A stretch of 64,000 nucleotides of DNA from Chitinophaga filiformis (GCF_900102545.1 NZ_FNBN01000001.1:1005896-1069895); one strand, 5' to 3'. Positions 27,322-38,956 are shown, numbered from the stretch's first letter. The notes: generated from the letters alone by a model not told the origin. A program made the numbers and translations.

Positions 27322-27353
27322 ACCCTGCTCTTTTGGGCGGGGTTTTCTTTTTC
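27322..27353 (+). terminator. Terminator after PepSY-like gene
   Basis: 7-bp stem ACCCTGC / GCGGGGT (one G-U pair) with an 8-nt loop, then TTTCTTTTTC. Confidence 0.75.
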
Positions 27354-28047
27354 TATCTGTTTGTTAATTAATACGTTCTCTCCTTATACACATAATGTCA
27401 CATGATGCGACTATCTGTCGTCCGGACTGCCAAACCTGGCGATATCCCATCCCCTTTCAAACACCACCAGTCTTAACATTAGTCCATCCTTTGCATCAAT
27501 CTATATATTAATCAATGCATTAATATTCCCCTACCTGCCTTCCTATCACTCTTTAAACCTGCCTTGTATTCAGTACGACTGTAGTGGAAAGGCGCAGCTA
27601 TGCCTGCCTACTTTTAAAGTGGGAAGCAATACATGTCAAAATCTGTGCTGGCAAATTGAAGAATATGCAGGATAATGTTTGCCGGGAGTACCTCGTACAA
27701 GCTGTATGAGAATATTCTTTAACAATGGCCATAAAAATGGCTTTGAGGTTATCAATACAAAAGCTTGCTGTCTTAGTGCGACTAATATACAAATAGCTAT
27801 GCAACCGGGCATCACAATAGTATTTATAGGTCACCTCAATATCCCTTTGATATATAGATACCCTTTAAATAGCCTCTTGATGTCATTTAACCACCTTAAT
27901 AGTAAGCCGATTCCAGGCCGATGGTAAGCCGACAGTAAGCTATCCGAACGCTGTGGAAAGATTATTCAGCTCTGCAGTCTATTATTTTGATGTGCACGGT
28001 AGATCCGGATTGGCTGCTAATAACAAACAGGCTATATAAAACACAAA

Positions 28048-28070
28048 CCGTCTCGTTTGAGACGAGACGG
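28048..28070. other. Isolated strong hairpin
   Basis: 9-bp perfect stem CCGTCTCGT / ACGAGACGG with loop TTGAG. No gene ends next to it. U-rich tails are modest on both sides, so it could end an unseen transcript or be part of a structured RNA. Confidence 0.5.
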
Positions 28071-28197
28071 CTTTATGTAATTACGGTAGAAAGCTTACCT
28101 GGCAAAAATTGCACTTTCCAAAAGGTCAAAATTGGGTGTTAATGAGGTGCAAAAAAAATTAATGGCTTTACTCATTTTTGCCCTGTAAGCTCTCACC

Positions 28198-28350
28198 ATG
28201 GTCAAATCTGATAAGGAAGCTTATAAGGAAGATCAGGATAAATATCTGCCGATCGTGATACAAAGAAACGCCAATATTCCGGGGACTGTTTGTGTATTCG
28301 GGAAAACAATTGATCAAATCGGGAAAAGTATGTGGCAGGAACGGAAATAA
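28198..28350 (+). CDS. Possible 50-residue small protein
   Basis: An ATG-started frame of 50 codons (MVKSDKEAYKEDQDK... ending MWQERK) preceded by an in-frame stop 12 bases upstream. It is hydrophilic with no signal peptide, and I recognise no family. There is no clear ribosome-binding site or promoter, though many Bacteroidota genes lack a Shine-Dalgarno sequence. It ends four bases before the terminator hairpin of the convergent AraC gene. It could equally be chance. Confidence 0.3.
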   Translation: MVKSDKEAYKEDQDKYLPIVIQRNANIPGTVCVFGKTIDQIGKSMWQERK

Positions 28351-28353
28351 AAA

Positions 28354-28377
28354 ATCCCGCTCTGATCAGAGCGGGAT
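28354..28377 (-). terminator. Palindromic terminator after AraC regulator
   Basis: A 24-nt perfect palindrome centred on TGATCA, with an A-run at 28348-28354 giving a U-tail in minus reading. It lies 40 bp past the AraC stop. Confidence 0.85.
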
Positions 28378-28417
28378 CCCTATATAATAGCTTTCGATCT
28401 TAACGATTGATTTTCAA

Positions 28418-29383
28418 TTATCTCAACAACAATTCACAAGGCTTCAAACCAGTATGTTTCTTAAATGCCGTAGAGAAATGGGAAATACAGGAATAACCCA
28501 TCAGGATCGCTACTTCAGAAACAGACATGCCTCTTTCATACAACAGGTTCTTCGCCTTCTCCATTCTTTCCTTCTGGAAATAATCATAGATAGTGGTGCC
28601 ATACATTGCCTTGAAGCCCTTCTTCAGGTAACATTCGTTCATGGCAACCCGGCGGGCCAGATCACGGATCGTGATAGGCGCATCCAACTGCTCTAATAAT
28701 ATATCACGGGCTTTTTCTATCTTCTCGCGGTCTTCCAGTTGTGTCAGAAAGCGGCAACCGAAACGGTCGTCGGTATCATTCTGGGCAAACTGGTCTGAAC
28801 TGAAGAGGAGTAATTCCAGCGCCTTGCTCTGAAGGAAGATGTTTTTGAGAGCGCCATCATAGTTATGATGCACCATTTGCTCCAATACTTCTTTGGATTT
28901 GGTACTGGGCTGGATCGTTTTAACAAAAGGCTTGCGGGACTGCATGTCGAAAAGGGTGGAATTAGTGGCCCCTTTCTGCAGCGATTGTATGAAGGAAGGT
29001 TGGAAACGGACAGTGATCATGTCGATGGAGGGAGATTTCTGCACGCAGTTATCTTTATGTCCATCCACACACACACGGTCAGTACAACCCGGATTCTGGC
29101 AATACTTGTTACCCGCCACGCAATAACGTAATTCGATGGCAGCAGTCTGCCCTCTTTTAGCCGGTTGATATACCACCATGGCCACATCCTCTACCGGCAA
29201 CGGACGATCATACGTAAACCGCTGCAAAGTAAAATCGAGACAGTCCGGCACCGTAACGGCGTCGTCTTCTGCCAATAGCAGCTGGTCGCTCATAGCGGGC
29301 TGCCGGATGGCCAATGATAATATGTCCTGTACCTCTTTCACGCCATTCGTTTTGTTAAATCCGTCACAAAAATAGGCATTCAA
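28418..29383 (-). CDS. AraC-family regulator with cysteine-rich sensor segment
   Basis: 321-residue transcription factor. The C-terminal 100 residues are a standard AraC double helix-turn-helix (ITIRDLARRVAMNECYLKKGFKAMYG, VSEVAILMGYSCISHFSTAFKKHTG). The N-terminal half is not the usual arabinose cupin; it contains a compact cluster of Cys88, Cys95, Cys100, Cys105, His109 and Cys113 (RYCVAGNKYCQNPGC, then TDRVCVDGHKDNC), which could bind a metal or iron-sulfur cluster or respond to redox. The helix-turn-helix part resembles PchR-type regulators. It is divergent from the AsmA-like gene, and no iron-uptake genes adjoin it. Confidence 0.9.
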   Translation of the reverse strand: MNAYFCDGFNKTNGVKEVQDILSLAIRQPAMSDQLLLAEDDAVTVPDCLDFTLQRFTYDRPLPVEDVAMVVYQPAKRGQTAAIELRYCVAGNKYCQNPGCTDRVCVDGHKDNCVQKSPSIDMITVRFQPSFIQSLQKGATNSTLFDMQSRKPFVKTIQPSTKSKEVLEQMVHHNYDGALKNIFLQSKALELLLFSSDQFAQNDTDDRFGCRFLTQLEDREKIEKARDILLEQLDAPITIRDLARRVAMNECYLKKGFKAMYGTTIYDYFQKERMEKAKNLLYERGMSVSEVAILMGYSCISHFSTAFKKHTGLKPCELLLR

Positions 29384-29591
29384 ATTTTATTCAGAAACGT
29401 TTTGACATTCAGGTTACAAAGGGAAAACGCCTAAAAAGTGTAAAATTCACATCTAATTTAATGAAAAATAGCCACTTATCATTCATTGACAAGTTTCAAT
29501 ATTTTTTCTGTAATGGCAAACAGGCAGCTTCTTTTCAGGATGGGGTAAATTATTATAGGGGACTATTGGTATGAATTTCGTTTAATTGTAT

Positions 29592-31274
29592 ATGATGCAG
29601 AAAAGACCACTTATTCAACGGATCTGGAAAAAGGTACTCCTATCAATAGCCATATTAATACTACTGGTGCTTGGTGCAGCGTGGTACATCGGGCAGCGTT
29701 GGAATAAACAGATCCAATGGCAGTTAAGGGCCTATATCCAGGACATGTCAGATAGCCTGTATACCCTACGCTATTCGGATCTCAACCTGAATCCCATCAC
29801 CGGTAGTCTTACACTGGAAAAGGTAAGCCTGATAAGAGATCCGGAGGTATATAAACGCCTTCAGAATGAACAAAGGGCTCCTAAGCTGATTTACAGCTTT
29901 ACGGCCGACCGGGTGTCCCTAAGCTACTTCAGGGTATGGCGCTATTTCATGAAAAAGGAACTCAATGCCGGCTCCCTGGTGCTGAGCAATCCGGTGGTTA
30001 TGCTGGAGCTCAATCTGCAGAATAAAGACACTACCGTCCGGAAGAACGCATATCAGAATATCTCTTCAAAGATAAAATCGCTCTACCTGGGCACCCTCCA
30101 ACTCAATAATACGAATCTCAGGTATACCGTCGTAAAACGGGACAGCGGCCTGGTAATGACCCACCTGGAGCAGCTACGGATACAGGTAAAAGACTTTCTG
30201 ATAGACTCTGTGGCACTGGAGGACCCCACCCGTTTCCTCTATGCCAGAAACTATGAATTCGGTTTGAAGGAATACCGGTACCGTACACCGGATAGTCTTT
30301 ACTGGATGCATGTCAAGGATGTCCATTACAGCGCTGAGGAGCAAACATTACGGATCGGCCAGTTTGCCGTCGAACCCCGGTACCCCAGGGCGGAATTTGA
30401 TATCCGTTCCAAAACCCAGCGTGACCGCTTTGATGTAAAACTGAACAACATAGAACTGGCCCGGCTGCAGCCGCGTATGCTGCTGGAACACCAGGTCATC
30501 TGGGCCGATAAGCTGACCATTAATAACGGAGTCCTGGACATCTACCATAACCGCAAACTGCCAGATGCGCCAGGCAACAAACTGGGACAATTCCCCAATC
30601 AGCTGTTCAAAAAACTGGCGATACCTATATATATAGATAGCCTGGTAGGGAAGAAAACTGATATTTCCTACACGGAGATCAACCCGAAATCGGACGAAGC
30701 GGGGAAATTGAGCATCAAACAGGTGCACGGTATCTTCCGCAATGTGACCAATATAGACAGCATGGTTGCCAAAAACAGCCATATCACGGCCGACCTTAAC
30801 GCGATCCTGATGAATAGCGGGAAGCTGAAGGTACACTTTGACTTTTCTATGAAAGACACCCTGGGCGGATTTGGGGTCTCAGGACAGGTGAAAAGCATGG
30901 ACGGGAAAGATCTGAACCCGGTATTGAAGCCCTTGGCCATGGTACAGGTGAAATCCTGCGATATAGAAGACCTGTCCTTCAGCATGACGGGCAACGAACG
31001 CAGGGCTTCCGGCCAGGTAAAATTCATTTACAGCAATCTGAAAGTGAATATTCTGAAAAAAGAAGAGGGCACACATGAGTTTAAAAGGAAAGGGCTAATG
31101 AGTTTCCTGGCTAACGTGCTGATCATCAAGGACAGTAATCCGGCCGACGGAGAAACCCGCCTGGCGCACCCTCACTATGAGAGGGATATTAAAAAGTCTT
31201 TCTTCAACCTGGTCTGGAAGACCTTATTTACGGGTATAAAAGAGACCGCTTTGGGCGAAAATTCACCCATCTAA
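29592..31274 (+). CDS. AsmA-like/DUF748-like envelope protein
   Basis: About 560 residues, start at the ATG at 29592 (or 29595; the frame opens upstream with TTG). An N-terminal anchor (VLLSIAILILLVLGAAWYIGQRW) is followed by a long, beta-strand-rich extracytoplasmic part with features of AsmA/DUF748 proteins: an early LRYSDLNLNPITGSLTLEKVSL segment and a late GKLKVHFDFSMKDTLGGFGVSGQVKSMDG region. Such proteins form bridges for lipid transport or influence outer-membrane assembly. The family call is by pattern and not certain. Monocistronic, followed by gyrB about 115 bp away. Confidence 0.65.
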   Translation: MMQKRPLIQRIWKKVLLSIAILILLVLGAAWYIGQRWNKQIQWQLRAYIQDMSDSLYTLRYSDLNLNPITGSLTLEKVSLIRDPEVYKRLQNEQRAPKLIYSFTADRVSLSYFRVWRYFMKKELNAGSLVLSNPVVMLELNLQNKDTTVRKNAYQNISSKIKSLYLGTLQLNNTNLRYTVVKRDSGLVMTHLEQLRIQVKDFLIDSVALEDPTRFLYARNYEFGLKEYRYRTPDSLYWMHVKDVHYSAEEQTLRIGQFAVEPRYPRAEFDIRSKTQRDRFDVKLNNIELARLQPRMLLEHQVIWADKLTINNGVLDIYHNRKLPDAPGNKLGQFPNQLFKKLAIPIYIDSLVGKKTDISYTEINPKSDEAGKLSIKQVHGIFRNVTNIDSMVAKNSHITADLNAILMNSGKLKVHFDFSMKDTLGGFGVSGQVKSMDGKDLNPVLKPLAMVQVKSCDIEDLSFSMTGNERRASGQVKFIYSNLKVNILKKEEGTHEFKRKGLMSFLANVLIIKDSNPADGETRLAHPHYERDIKKSFFNLVWKTLFTGIKETALGENSPI

Positions 31275-31314
31275 AATATGTGGATATCAACGATTCAAAA
31301 AGCACCTCTTAAAT

Positions 31315-33370
<2,056 letters not shown>

Positions 33371-33388
33371 TTTCAATCAGTAACAAAA

Positions 33389-33410
33389 GAGCAGGCGCCA
33401 ATACCTGCTC
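33389..33410 (+). terminator. First hairpin behind gyrB
   Basis: 7-bp stem GAGCAGG / CCTGCTC with an 8-nt loop, no strong U-tail. It probably acts together with the stronger hairpin at 33428. Confidence 0.5.
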
Positions 33411-33427
33411 CTCTATAGATAACTTAA

Positions 33428-33465
33428 AGAGGGTGTATCAGCAGTATGATACACCCTCTCTCTTT
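33428..33465 (+). terminator. Second, strong gyrB terminator
   Basis: 13-bp perfect stem AGAGGGTGTATCA / TGATACACCCTCT with a 6-nt loop, followed by CTCTTTTC. Confidence 0.85.
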
Positions 33466-33765
33466 TCGGATACCCGATGGAGTCAGTTAGTCATTTAAGA
33501 AATTTCTCAGGACCTTCATCTATTTTTGATATACTCTTTTTATTTTCAATTCATACCCGGTTAATCAGGTCACTTTAGAGCATTAACACTTACATGCGCC
33601 TATTTATTCCCCAATTCCTGATTTTTTATGTCTTTCATTTCCAGACACTTCTCTGTTTATTGCCTCATAGCTGTTAAAAAACTTATAAATATTTTATTTA
33701 ATTCATCAGAAAGTAACTAATTTGCAGTCCTATTTATCACTATACCTGAAGAAATTACCTATCCT

Positions 33766-34227
33766 ATGAAACTCAATTCCCTCCTGGGATTCCTGTGTCT
33801 GTGTCTGATCGCTTTCACGTCTTGTGATAAGGAAGAAGTAGTTAAGGCATCCGGATCCTGCTCTTTTAAATTTGACGGTAAATCTTTCTCCGCAAATACC
33901 TCCTACGGAGAAGCTTTCGATACCACCGGAATAGGTAAGAAAGTGCTGCTCATTCAGGGATTAACCGGTACACTGAACAGCGCCATTGCAATTATGGTTG
34001 TTTTCCCCGACACATTAAAAACAGGCACCTTTACAGCTGCAGAACATGCCAATATCGTGTTCACCAACTCTGTATCAGGCGCCGAAGCTTATGAAAGTAC
34101 CAGCGCTACTATAAAGATTACAAGCATAAATAGTAAGTATGCCGAAGGCACATTCGACGGCATTTTAAACAATGGCGAAACAGAAAAGCCATTAACGGAC
34201 GGAACGTTTAAAGTAAACATTAATTGA
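33766..34227 (+). CDS. Lipoprotein of unknown function
   Basis: 153 residues with a lipoprotein signal peptide ending LIAFTSC (lipidated Cys20). The residues after the cysteine are DKEE, an acidic stretch of the kind that sends Bacteroidota lipoproteins to the cell surface. The rest is beta-rich (SCSFKFDGKSFSANTSYG... ending DGTFKVNIN) and recalls small Bacteroidota lipoproteins with a predicted calycin-like sandwich. No catalytic motif is visible. Monocistronic, with its own terminator. Confidence 0.8.
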   Translation: MKLNSLLGFLCLCLIAFTSCDKEEVVKASGSCSFKFDGKSFSANTSYGEAFDTTGIGKKVLLIQGLTGTLNSAIAIMVVFPDTLKTGTFTAAEHANIVFTNSVSGAEAYESTSATIKITSINSKYAEGTFDGILNNGETEKPLTDGTFKVNIN

Positions 34228-34259
34228 TCATCGTTTTTTTTGAAATCTTTTTCCATCGT

Positions 34260-34289
34260 GTCCCGCCTCTCAAGGCGGGACTTTTTTTT
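34260..34289 (+). terminator. Terminator after lipoprotein gene
   Basis: 9-bp stem GTCCCGCCT / AGGCGGGAC with loop CTCA, then eight T. A textbook intrinsic terminator. Confidence 0.9.
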
Positions 34290-34445
34290 GGTTAATATCC
34301 GTCTATAGATAGTCAAGAATCATAAAAAGTTAGCCCCCTTCTACTATTACATTTGGGTACACATCATTTTAAGTCATTTGCGCAGATGACGGGATAAGTT
34401 ATTTAGAGAGGGGAAATCACAAAAACCAATATCTAATCTCGTTGT

Positions 34446-37400
34446 ATGAAAAGAATCTTATTTAACCTGCTGGCATTGCTTGCGGGACTGCTGGTCTATT
34501 CCTCAATAAATGCACAGTCGAGGGGGATAGAGGGAACAGTGACCGATGAAAAAAAACAGCCAGTCAGCTTTGCCTCCGTTATTATTAAAGGCAGCTCAAA
34601 AGGGACAACCACCAAACAGGATGGATCATTTAAACTTGAAGTAGCCCCGGGTACAATACTCCTTATACGTGCGGTAGGATACGCAATAAAAGAAGTTCCG
34701 GTGGGCAGTGAACAACATTTTAACATTACGCTTTCAGAAAACGCCAGTGATCTGAATGAGGTAGTGGTAACCGCATTGGGCGTCAGGAAAGAGAAAAGAA
34801 ACCTCACCTTTAGTGCACAGGAAGTAAAGAGTGATGAGATATTGCGGGCGAAAGAACCGAATGTACTGAATGCGCTTACCGGTAAAGTAGCCGGCGTTCA
34901 GATCACCAGCTCCTCCGGTATGCCAGGTAGTTCCGCACGTATCGTGATACGTGGTATTACTTCTATTTCCGGCGAAAACCAGGCATTGATCGTAATGGAT
35001 GGTGTGCCCATCAACAATGATGAAAGTGGCGGTACTTATAATGGTGGTCCGGGTTCCAACAGACTGGCCGACATTGATCCTGCTACTATTGAAAACATCA
35101 ACGTGCTGAAAGGTGCTGCCGCTACTGCGCTATATGGTTCTGCCGGCGCCCGTGGCGTTGTGCTGATCACCACCAAAAAAGGAGCTGCAGGCCGTAAACC
35201 GGTACTGACATTATCCTCCGGTCTTTCTTTCGAAAATACCATCTTCCCTGACAGACAATATACTTATGCACAGGGCGATCAGGGCAACTACATCGATGGC
35301 GAGACCAGGAAGGCCAGCACCTCCTGGGGACCACGCATGGATACATTAACTGTCAACGGACAAAAAGTCAAAGCACACAATCCGCTGAAAGAATTTTTCC
35401 GCACGGGTGTTACTTCAAACAGCACTGTTAGTGTATCTGGCGGCAATGCGCAGTCTAATTATTTCATGTCCTATTCCTACTTTGATCAGAAAGGTACTAT
35501 ACCCAAAACATCTTATGCCCGTCATAGTGTATTCACCAAATACAGTACACAGATACTGGACAAACTGAATGCTACATTTCAACTGACCTATACTACTGCA
35601 AAGAATAATAAAATGCCTGAAGGATATGGGCTGGAAACACCGCTGTGGACTATATTCACCGCTCCTGTTTCCTACGATCTCAAACCGTATCTCAATCCTG
35701 ATGGCTCACAACGTTTATACCGCAACAGCCGTAATAACCCATACTGGGTATTGGATAATGTATTGAACACTACAACCGTAAACAGGTTCCTGCCGGTGGT
35801 TACTTTAGTATATGCTCCGTTTGATTGGTTATCTATTACTGAAAGAGCAGGTGCTGATATCTATGCAGATCAGCAAAGCTATCACGTGAACATGAAAGAT
35901 ATTACTTACAGTACCGGTCTGACTTATAGCAACAACAAAAACTTCAGGCAGTTCAACCACGACTTCATTGTACAACTGAAGAAACAATTCGGTGCAAAAA
36001 CCAATACCAGCCTGCTGTTAGGTAATAACGTTTATTCTGAGCACAACGACTATATGACTGCATTGGGCCTTGGTCTTGCAAAAGCAGGTTACTACAATAT
36101 GGCGAGTGCATCATCTGTTACTTATACAGAATCAACAACCCTGCGCAGGAAAGTTGGTTTTTATGCACAGGCGGAAGTAGACTATAACCGCTTACTGGTA
36201 CTGTCTCTCACAGGAAGATATGATGGAAGCTCCGTATTATCTTCAGAAAATACTTACTATCCATACGGCTCTGTAGCAGGTGGATTTATCTTCTCAGAGT
36301 TATTCCATGATAAGCTGAAAGAAATAATTCCTTTCGGTAAAATAAGAGCATCCTATGCTTCGGTAGGTAATGACAATGTGAAACCATATGCTACTACTAC
36401 TCCTTATTACCAGGCCATCATCTATGGTGATGTGAGCAGCAACCTGACATTCCCTTATAATGGACAGAACGGCTTCCTTGTGAGTTCTTCATTAGGCAAT
36501 CCTAATCTGAAAAATGAATTACAGAAAGAATTTGAACTGGGACTGGAAACTAAGTTACTGAACAACAGAATAGGACTGGAAGCATCCTATTTCGACAGAC
36601 GTATGTCGCAGGGTATAGTGGAAAACATCTCACTGGCAAATTCCACAGGTTATGCCAGCACTACTATCAACTCTGCGAAGATGTCTACAAAGGGAGTGGA
36701 AGTGTTATTAACACTTACTCCTGTAAAAACAAAAGACTTTACCTGGGATGTAACAGTGAACTATACAAAGCTCAAACAGAAAGTTGAACACATCGGGGGT
36801 GGACTCACTCAAACAAGTATCGGAAGTATCTATGCAAAAGAAGGAGAACCATGGGGGCTTATCTATGGCACCAAATACGCACGTACTGCAGATGGCCAGT
36901 TGCGTATCAATGAAGCAGGGCTGCCTTATGCTTCCGGCGATTTTGATGTAGTGGGCAATATTACTCCTGACTGGATAGGCGGTATTACAAATCAGCTGCG
37001 TTACAAACAATTCGGTCTTAGCTTCTTCTTTGATACAAAACAAGGCGGTGATGTGTTGAACTCTGATGATGGTTATGGCCTGTATTATGGCACCTCTGTA
37101 GCTACTGCAAAGAGAGAAGACAGGGTAGTACCCGGCGTTAGTGATGTAACAGGTGCACCGAATAAAGTATCTGTTACGGGGCAAAGTTACTTCCAGCAGA
37201 TCAGTGGTATCACAGAAGCTGTTATACAAAACGCATCGTATATCAAACTGCGTAACGTAAGTCTGTCTTACACCCTCAGCAAAGGTGCGCACAAATTGCC
37301 TTTCAGAGATGCATCTATCGTATTAACAGGCCGTAACCTGTGGATACATAAAGATGCCAGCTTCAGCGGCGGTGATCCGGAAGTGAATTCATGGGGCGCC

Positions 37401-37481
37401 GGCAATGGTGGCTTAGGCGTCTACACGTTCTCTGCTCCTACTTCCCGCTCCTTTGACTGTACGTTAAAATTCACCTTCTAG
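34446..37481 (+). CDS. SusC/RagA-family TonB-dependent receptor
   Basis: Outer-membrane nutrient importer of 1011 residues. After the signal peptide (to about SINAQ) come a carboxypeptidase-regulatory-like beta domain (GIEGTVTDEKKQPVSFASV...), the SusC-type hinge LNEVVVTALGVRKEKRNL, a plug domain (residues about 125-240; NALTGKVAGVQITSSSG, ALIVMDGVPIN, LKGAAATALYGSAGARGVVLITTKKG) and a 22-strand barrel ending in the terminal Phe of LKFTF. It imports a ligand captured by the SusD partner 15 bp downstream. No FecR/sigma pair or glycoside hydrolase adjoins, so the substrate is open. A TACATTTG box at 34348 is a candidate -7 element. Confidence 0.95.
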   Translation: MKRILFNLLALLAGLLVYSSINAQSRGIEGTVTDEKKQPVSFASVIIKGSSKGTTTKQDGSFKLEVAPGTILLIRAVGYAIKEVPVGSEQHFNITLSENASDLNEVVVTALGVRKEKRNLTFSAQEVKSDEILRAKEPNVLNALTGKVAGVQITSSSGMPGSSARIVIRGITSISGENQALIVMDGVPINNDESGGTYNGGPGSNRLADIDPATIENINVLKGAAATALYGSAGARGVVLITTKKGAAGRKPVLTLSSGLSFENTIFPDRQYTYAQGDQGNYIDGETRKASTSWGPRMDTLTVNGQKVKAHNPLKEFFRTGVTSNSTVSVSGGNAQSNYFMSYSYFDQKGTIPKTSYARHSVFTKYSTQILDKLNATFQLTYTTAKNNKMPEGYGLETPLWTIFTAPVSYDLKPYLNPDGSQRLYRNSRNNPYWVLDNVLNTTTVNRFLPVVTLVYAPFDWLSITERAGADIYADQQSYHVNMKDITYSTGLTYSNNKNFRQFNHDFIVQLKKQFGAKTNTSLLLGNNVYSEHNDYMTALGLGLAKAGYYNMASASSVTYTESTTLRRKVGFYAQAEVDYNRLLVLSLTGRYDGSSVLSSENTYYPYGSVAGGFIFSELFHDKLKEIIPFGKIRASYASVGNDNVKPYATTTPYYQAIIYGDVSSNLTFPYNGQNGFLVSSSLGNPNLKNELQKEFELGLETKLLNNRIGLEASYFDRRMSQGIVENISLANSTGYASTTINSAKMSTKGVEVLLTLTPVKTKDFTWDVTVNYTKLKQKVEHIGGGLTQTSIGSIYAKEGEPWGLIYGTKYARTADGQLRINEAGLPYASGDFDVVGNITPDWIGGITNQLRYKQFGLSFFFDTKQGGDVLNSDDGYGLYYGTSVATAKREDRVVPGVSDVTGAPNKVSVTGQSYFQQISGITEAVIQNASYIKLRNVSLSYTLSKGAHKLPFRDASIVLTGRNLWIHKDASFSGGDPEVNSWGAGNGGLGVYTFSAPTSRSFDCTLKFTF

Positions 37482-37495
37482 TAAATCATTGCTAT

Positions 37496-38887
37496 ATGAA
37501 AAGATCGTTCATTAATATATTCATGCTGGCAGTTATAACGCTGTCAGGATGTAAGAAATACCTCGACGTCAATCAGAACTCGAATGTACCTTCAGATGTA
37601 TCTGAAAACCTGTTGCTGGCTCCATTGGAAGCAGGTGTTTCCCAATACATCGCGGCAGGTAATGCAGCCAGTCTTGTTAATCAATGGATGCAGAACTGCG
37701 TGCCTAATCAGCCTTTGCCTAATACCGTCAACTACATGGTGACCAGTTCCACATTTGATGACTTCTGGAACTCTCATTATGTAGTAGTGCTGAACAACCT
37801 CAGCATACTCGATAAACAGGCTACAGCCAATGGTAACAGCATGTATGCAGGCATTGCAAAAGTACTAACCGCTTATACACTGGGTTCGGCTACAGATCTG
37901 TGGGGAGACATACCATATTCCCAGGCATTCACCGGAACAGGCAATACAACACCGGCCTATGACAAACAGGAAGACATTTATAAGTCAATACAGTCATTAC
38001 TGGATGAGGCCATCACACTGCTGAACTCAGGTGCAGGTGCTACTCCCCGTGCAGATGATTATTACTATGGTGGAGATATGACAAAATGGGTGAAGATGGC
38101 TTATACATTGAAGGCACGCTATTACATGCACCTTACAAAAGCACCGGGGTATACTGCTGTTGCACAGGCCAATCTTGCATTAACTGCATTATCTAACGGG
38201 ATGACCAGCAACGATGATGATTGTGCGTTCGCTTACAACGGAACGTCTACTTCATCCAATGCATGGTACCTGCATTTCTACAATACATCGACACTGGTAC
38301 TTTCCTCACACTATGTAGATTCATTGAAACAATACAATGATCCGCGTTTGCCCTACCTCGCCAGCAAAGCAGAAAATACAGGTTTATATACAGGCAATGT
38401 GATCGGTTCGGGGGCAGGCAATTTGAAAGACTTCTCAGTAGCAGGTAGTTTTTATGGCAGCATTTCATCCAAGGTATATATAGTGAACGCAGCAGAAGCA
38501 TTGTTCCTGAAAGCAGAAGCAACTTACATCACTGCCGGTTATACGGCCGCACAGCCAGTATTCCGGCAGGCTGTTGCAGGCAATCTGCTGAAACTGGGTA
38601 TTGACACTGCCAGCGCTGCCGCACAGGCATATTTGTCAAAAAGAGGCGTATTGACTGCAGATAATGCATTGCAGCTTATCATTGAAGAGAAAAACACCGC
38701 TAACTTCTTTTCAACTGAAAACTATGTAGACTGGCGCCGTACAGGTTATCCTGCATTAAAGATGATCACTAACAATCAGGTAACAAGTTTGCCTCGCAGG
38801 TTCCTGTATCCTTTGAATGAGATCACTGCCAATCCACAGGAACTACAGAAAGCGAAACTGACTGACAAGGTATGGTGGGATAATTAA
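37496..38887 (+). CDS. SusD/RagB-family surface lipoprotein
   Basis: Ligand-binding lid of the SusCD importer, 463 residues. The signal peptide ends in the lipobox LSGC (Cys19), followed by KKYLDVNQNSNVP, typical of the SusD-like 2 subfamily. The TPR-like helical core includes AKVLTAYTLGSATDLWGDIPYSQAF and YTLKARYYMHLTKAPG, and the C-terminal part has the family's YVDWRRTGYPAL and FLYPLNEI segments. It is co-transcribed with the SusC gene. Homologues in this subfamily often bind peptides or glycans; specificity is not visible. Confidence 0.94.
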   Translation: MKRSFINIFMLAVITLSGCKKYLDVNQNSNVPSDVSENLLLAPLEAGVSQYIAAGNAASLVNQWMQNCVPNQPLPNTVNYMVTSSTFDDFWNSHYVVVLNNLSILDKQATANGNSMYAGIAKVLTAYTLGSATDLWGDIPYSQAFTGTGNTTPAYDKQEDIYKSIQSLLDEAITLLNSGAGATPRADDYYYGGDMTKWVKMAYTLKARYYMHLTKAPGYTAVAQANLALTALSNGMTSNDDDCAFAYNGTSTSSNAWYLHFYNTSTLVLSSHYVDSLKQYNDPRLPYLASKAENTGLYTGNVIGSGAGNLKDFSVAGSFYGSISSKVYIVNAAEALFLKAEATYITAGYTAAQPVFRQAVAGNLLKLGIDTASAAAQAYLSKRGVLTADNALQLIIEEKNTANFFSTENYVDWRRTGYPALKMITNNQVTSLPRRFLYPLNEITANPQELQKAKLTDKVWWDN

Positions 38888-38905
38888 ACACTACTATAAA
38901 AAAGG

Positions 38906-38942
38906 AAAGGGAGCAACACATTAAGTGAGCTCCCTTTTTTAT
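38906..38942 (+). terminator. Terminator of the susCD operon
   Basis: 9-bp stem AAAGGGAGC / GCTCCCTTT with a 14-nt loop, followed by TTTATT. It lies 19 bp beyond the susD stop. Confidence 0.85.
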
Positions 38943-38956
38943 TATGCTACAGGTTA

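Larger units (their letters stand above)
27275..28197. other. 0.9-kb stretch without a supported gene
   Basis: AT-rich DNA with a terminator at 27322 and a strong hairpin at 28048. The longest open frames (78 codons minus at 27598-27834 and 82 codons plus at 27679-27927) overlap each other and match no family I know. It may hold decayed coding DNA or an untranslated RNA; I cannot support either. Confidence 0.5.
33371..33765. other. 395-bp gene-free stretch after gyrB
   Basis: It contains two hairpins behind gyrB (listed separately) and then about 290 bp of AT-rich DNA that must carry the promoter of the lipoprotein gene. I see no ORF or RNA gene. Confidence 0.6.

Noticed and set aside
27598..27927. 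Two overlapping opposing frames of 78 and 82 codons
   Set aside because: They overlap each other, have no clear start context or family resemblance, and are no longer than expected by chance in AT-rich DNA.
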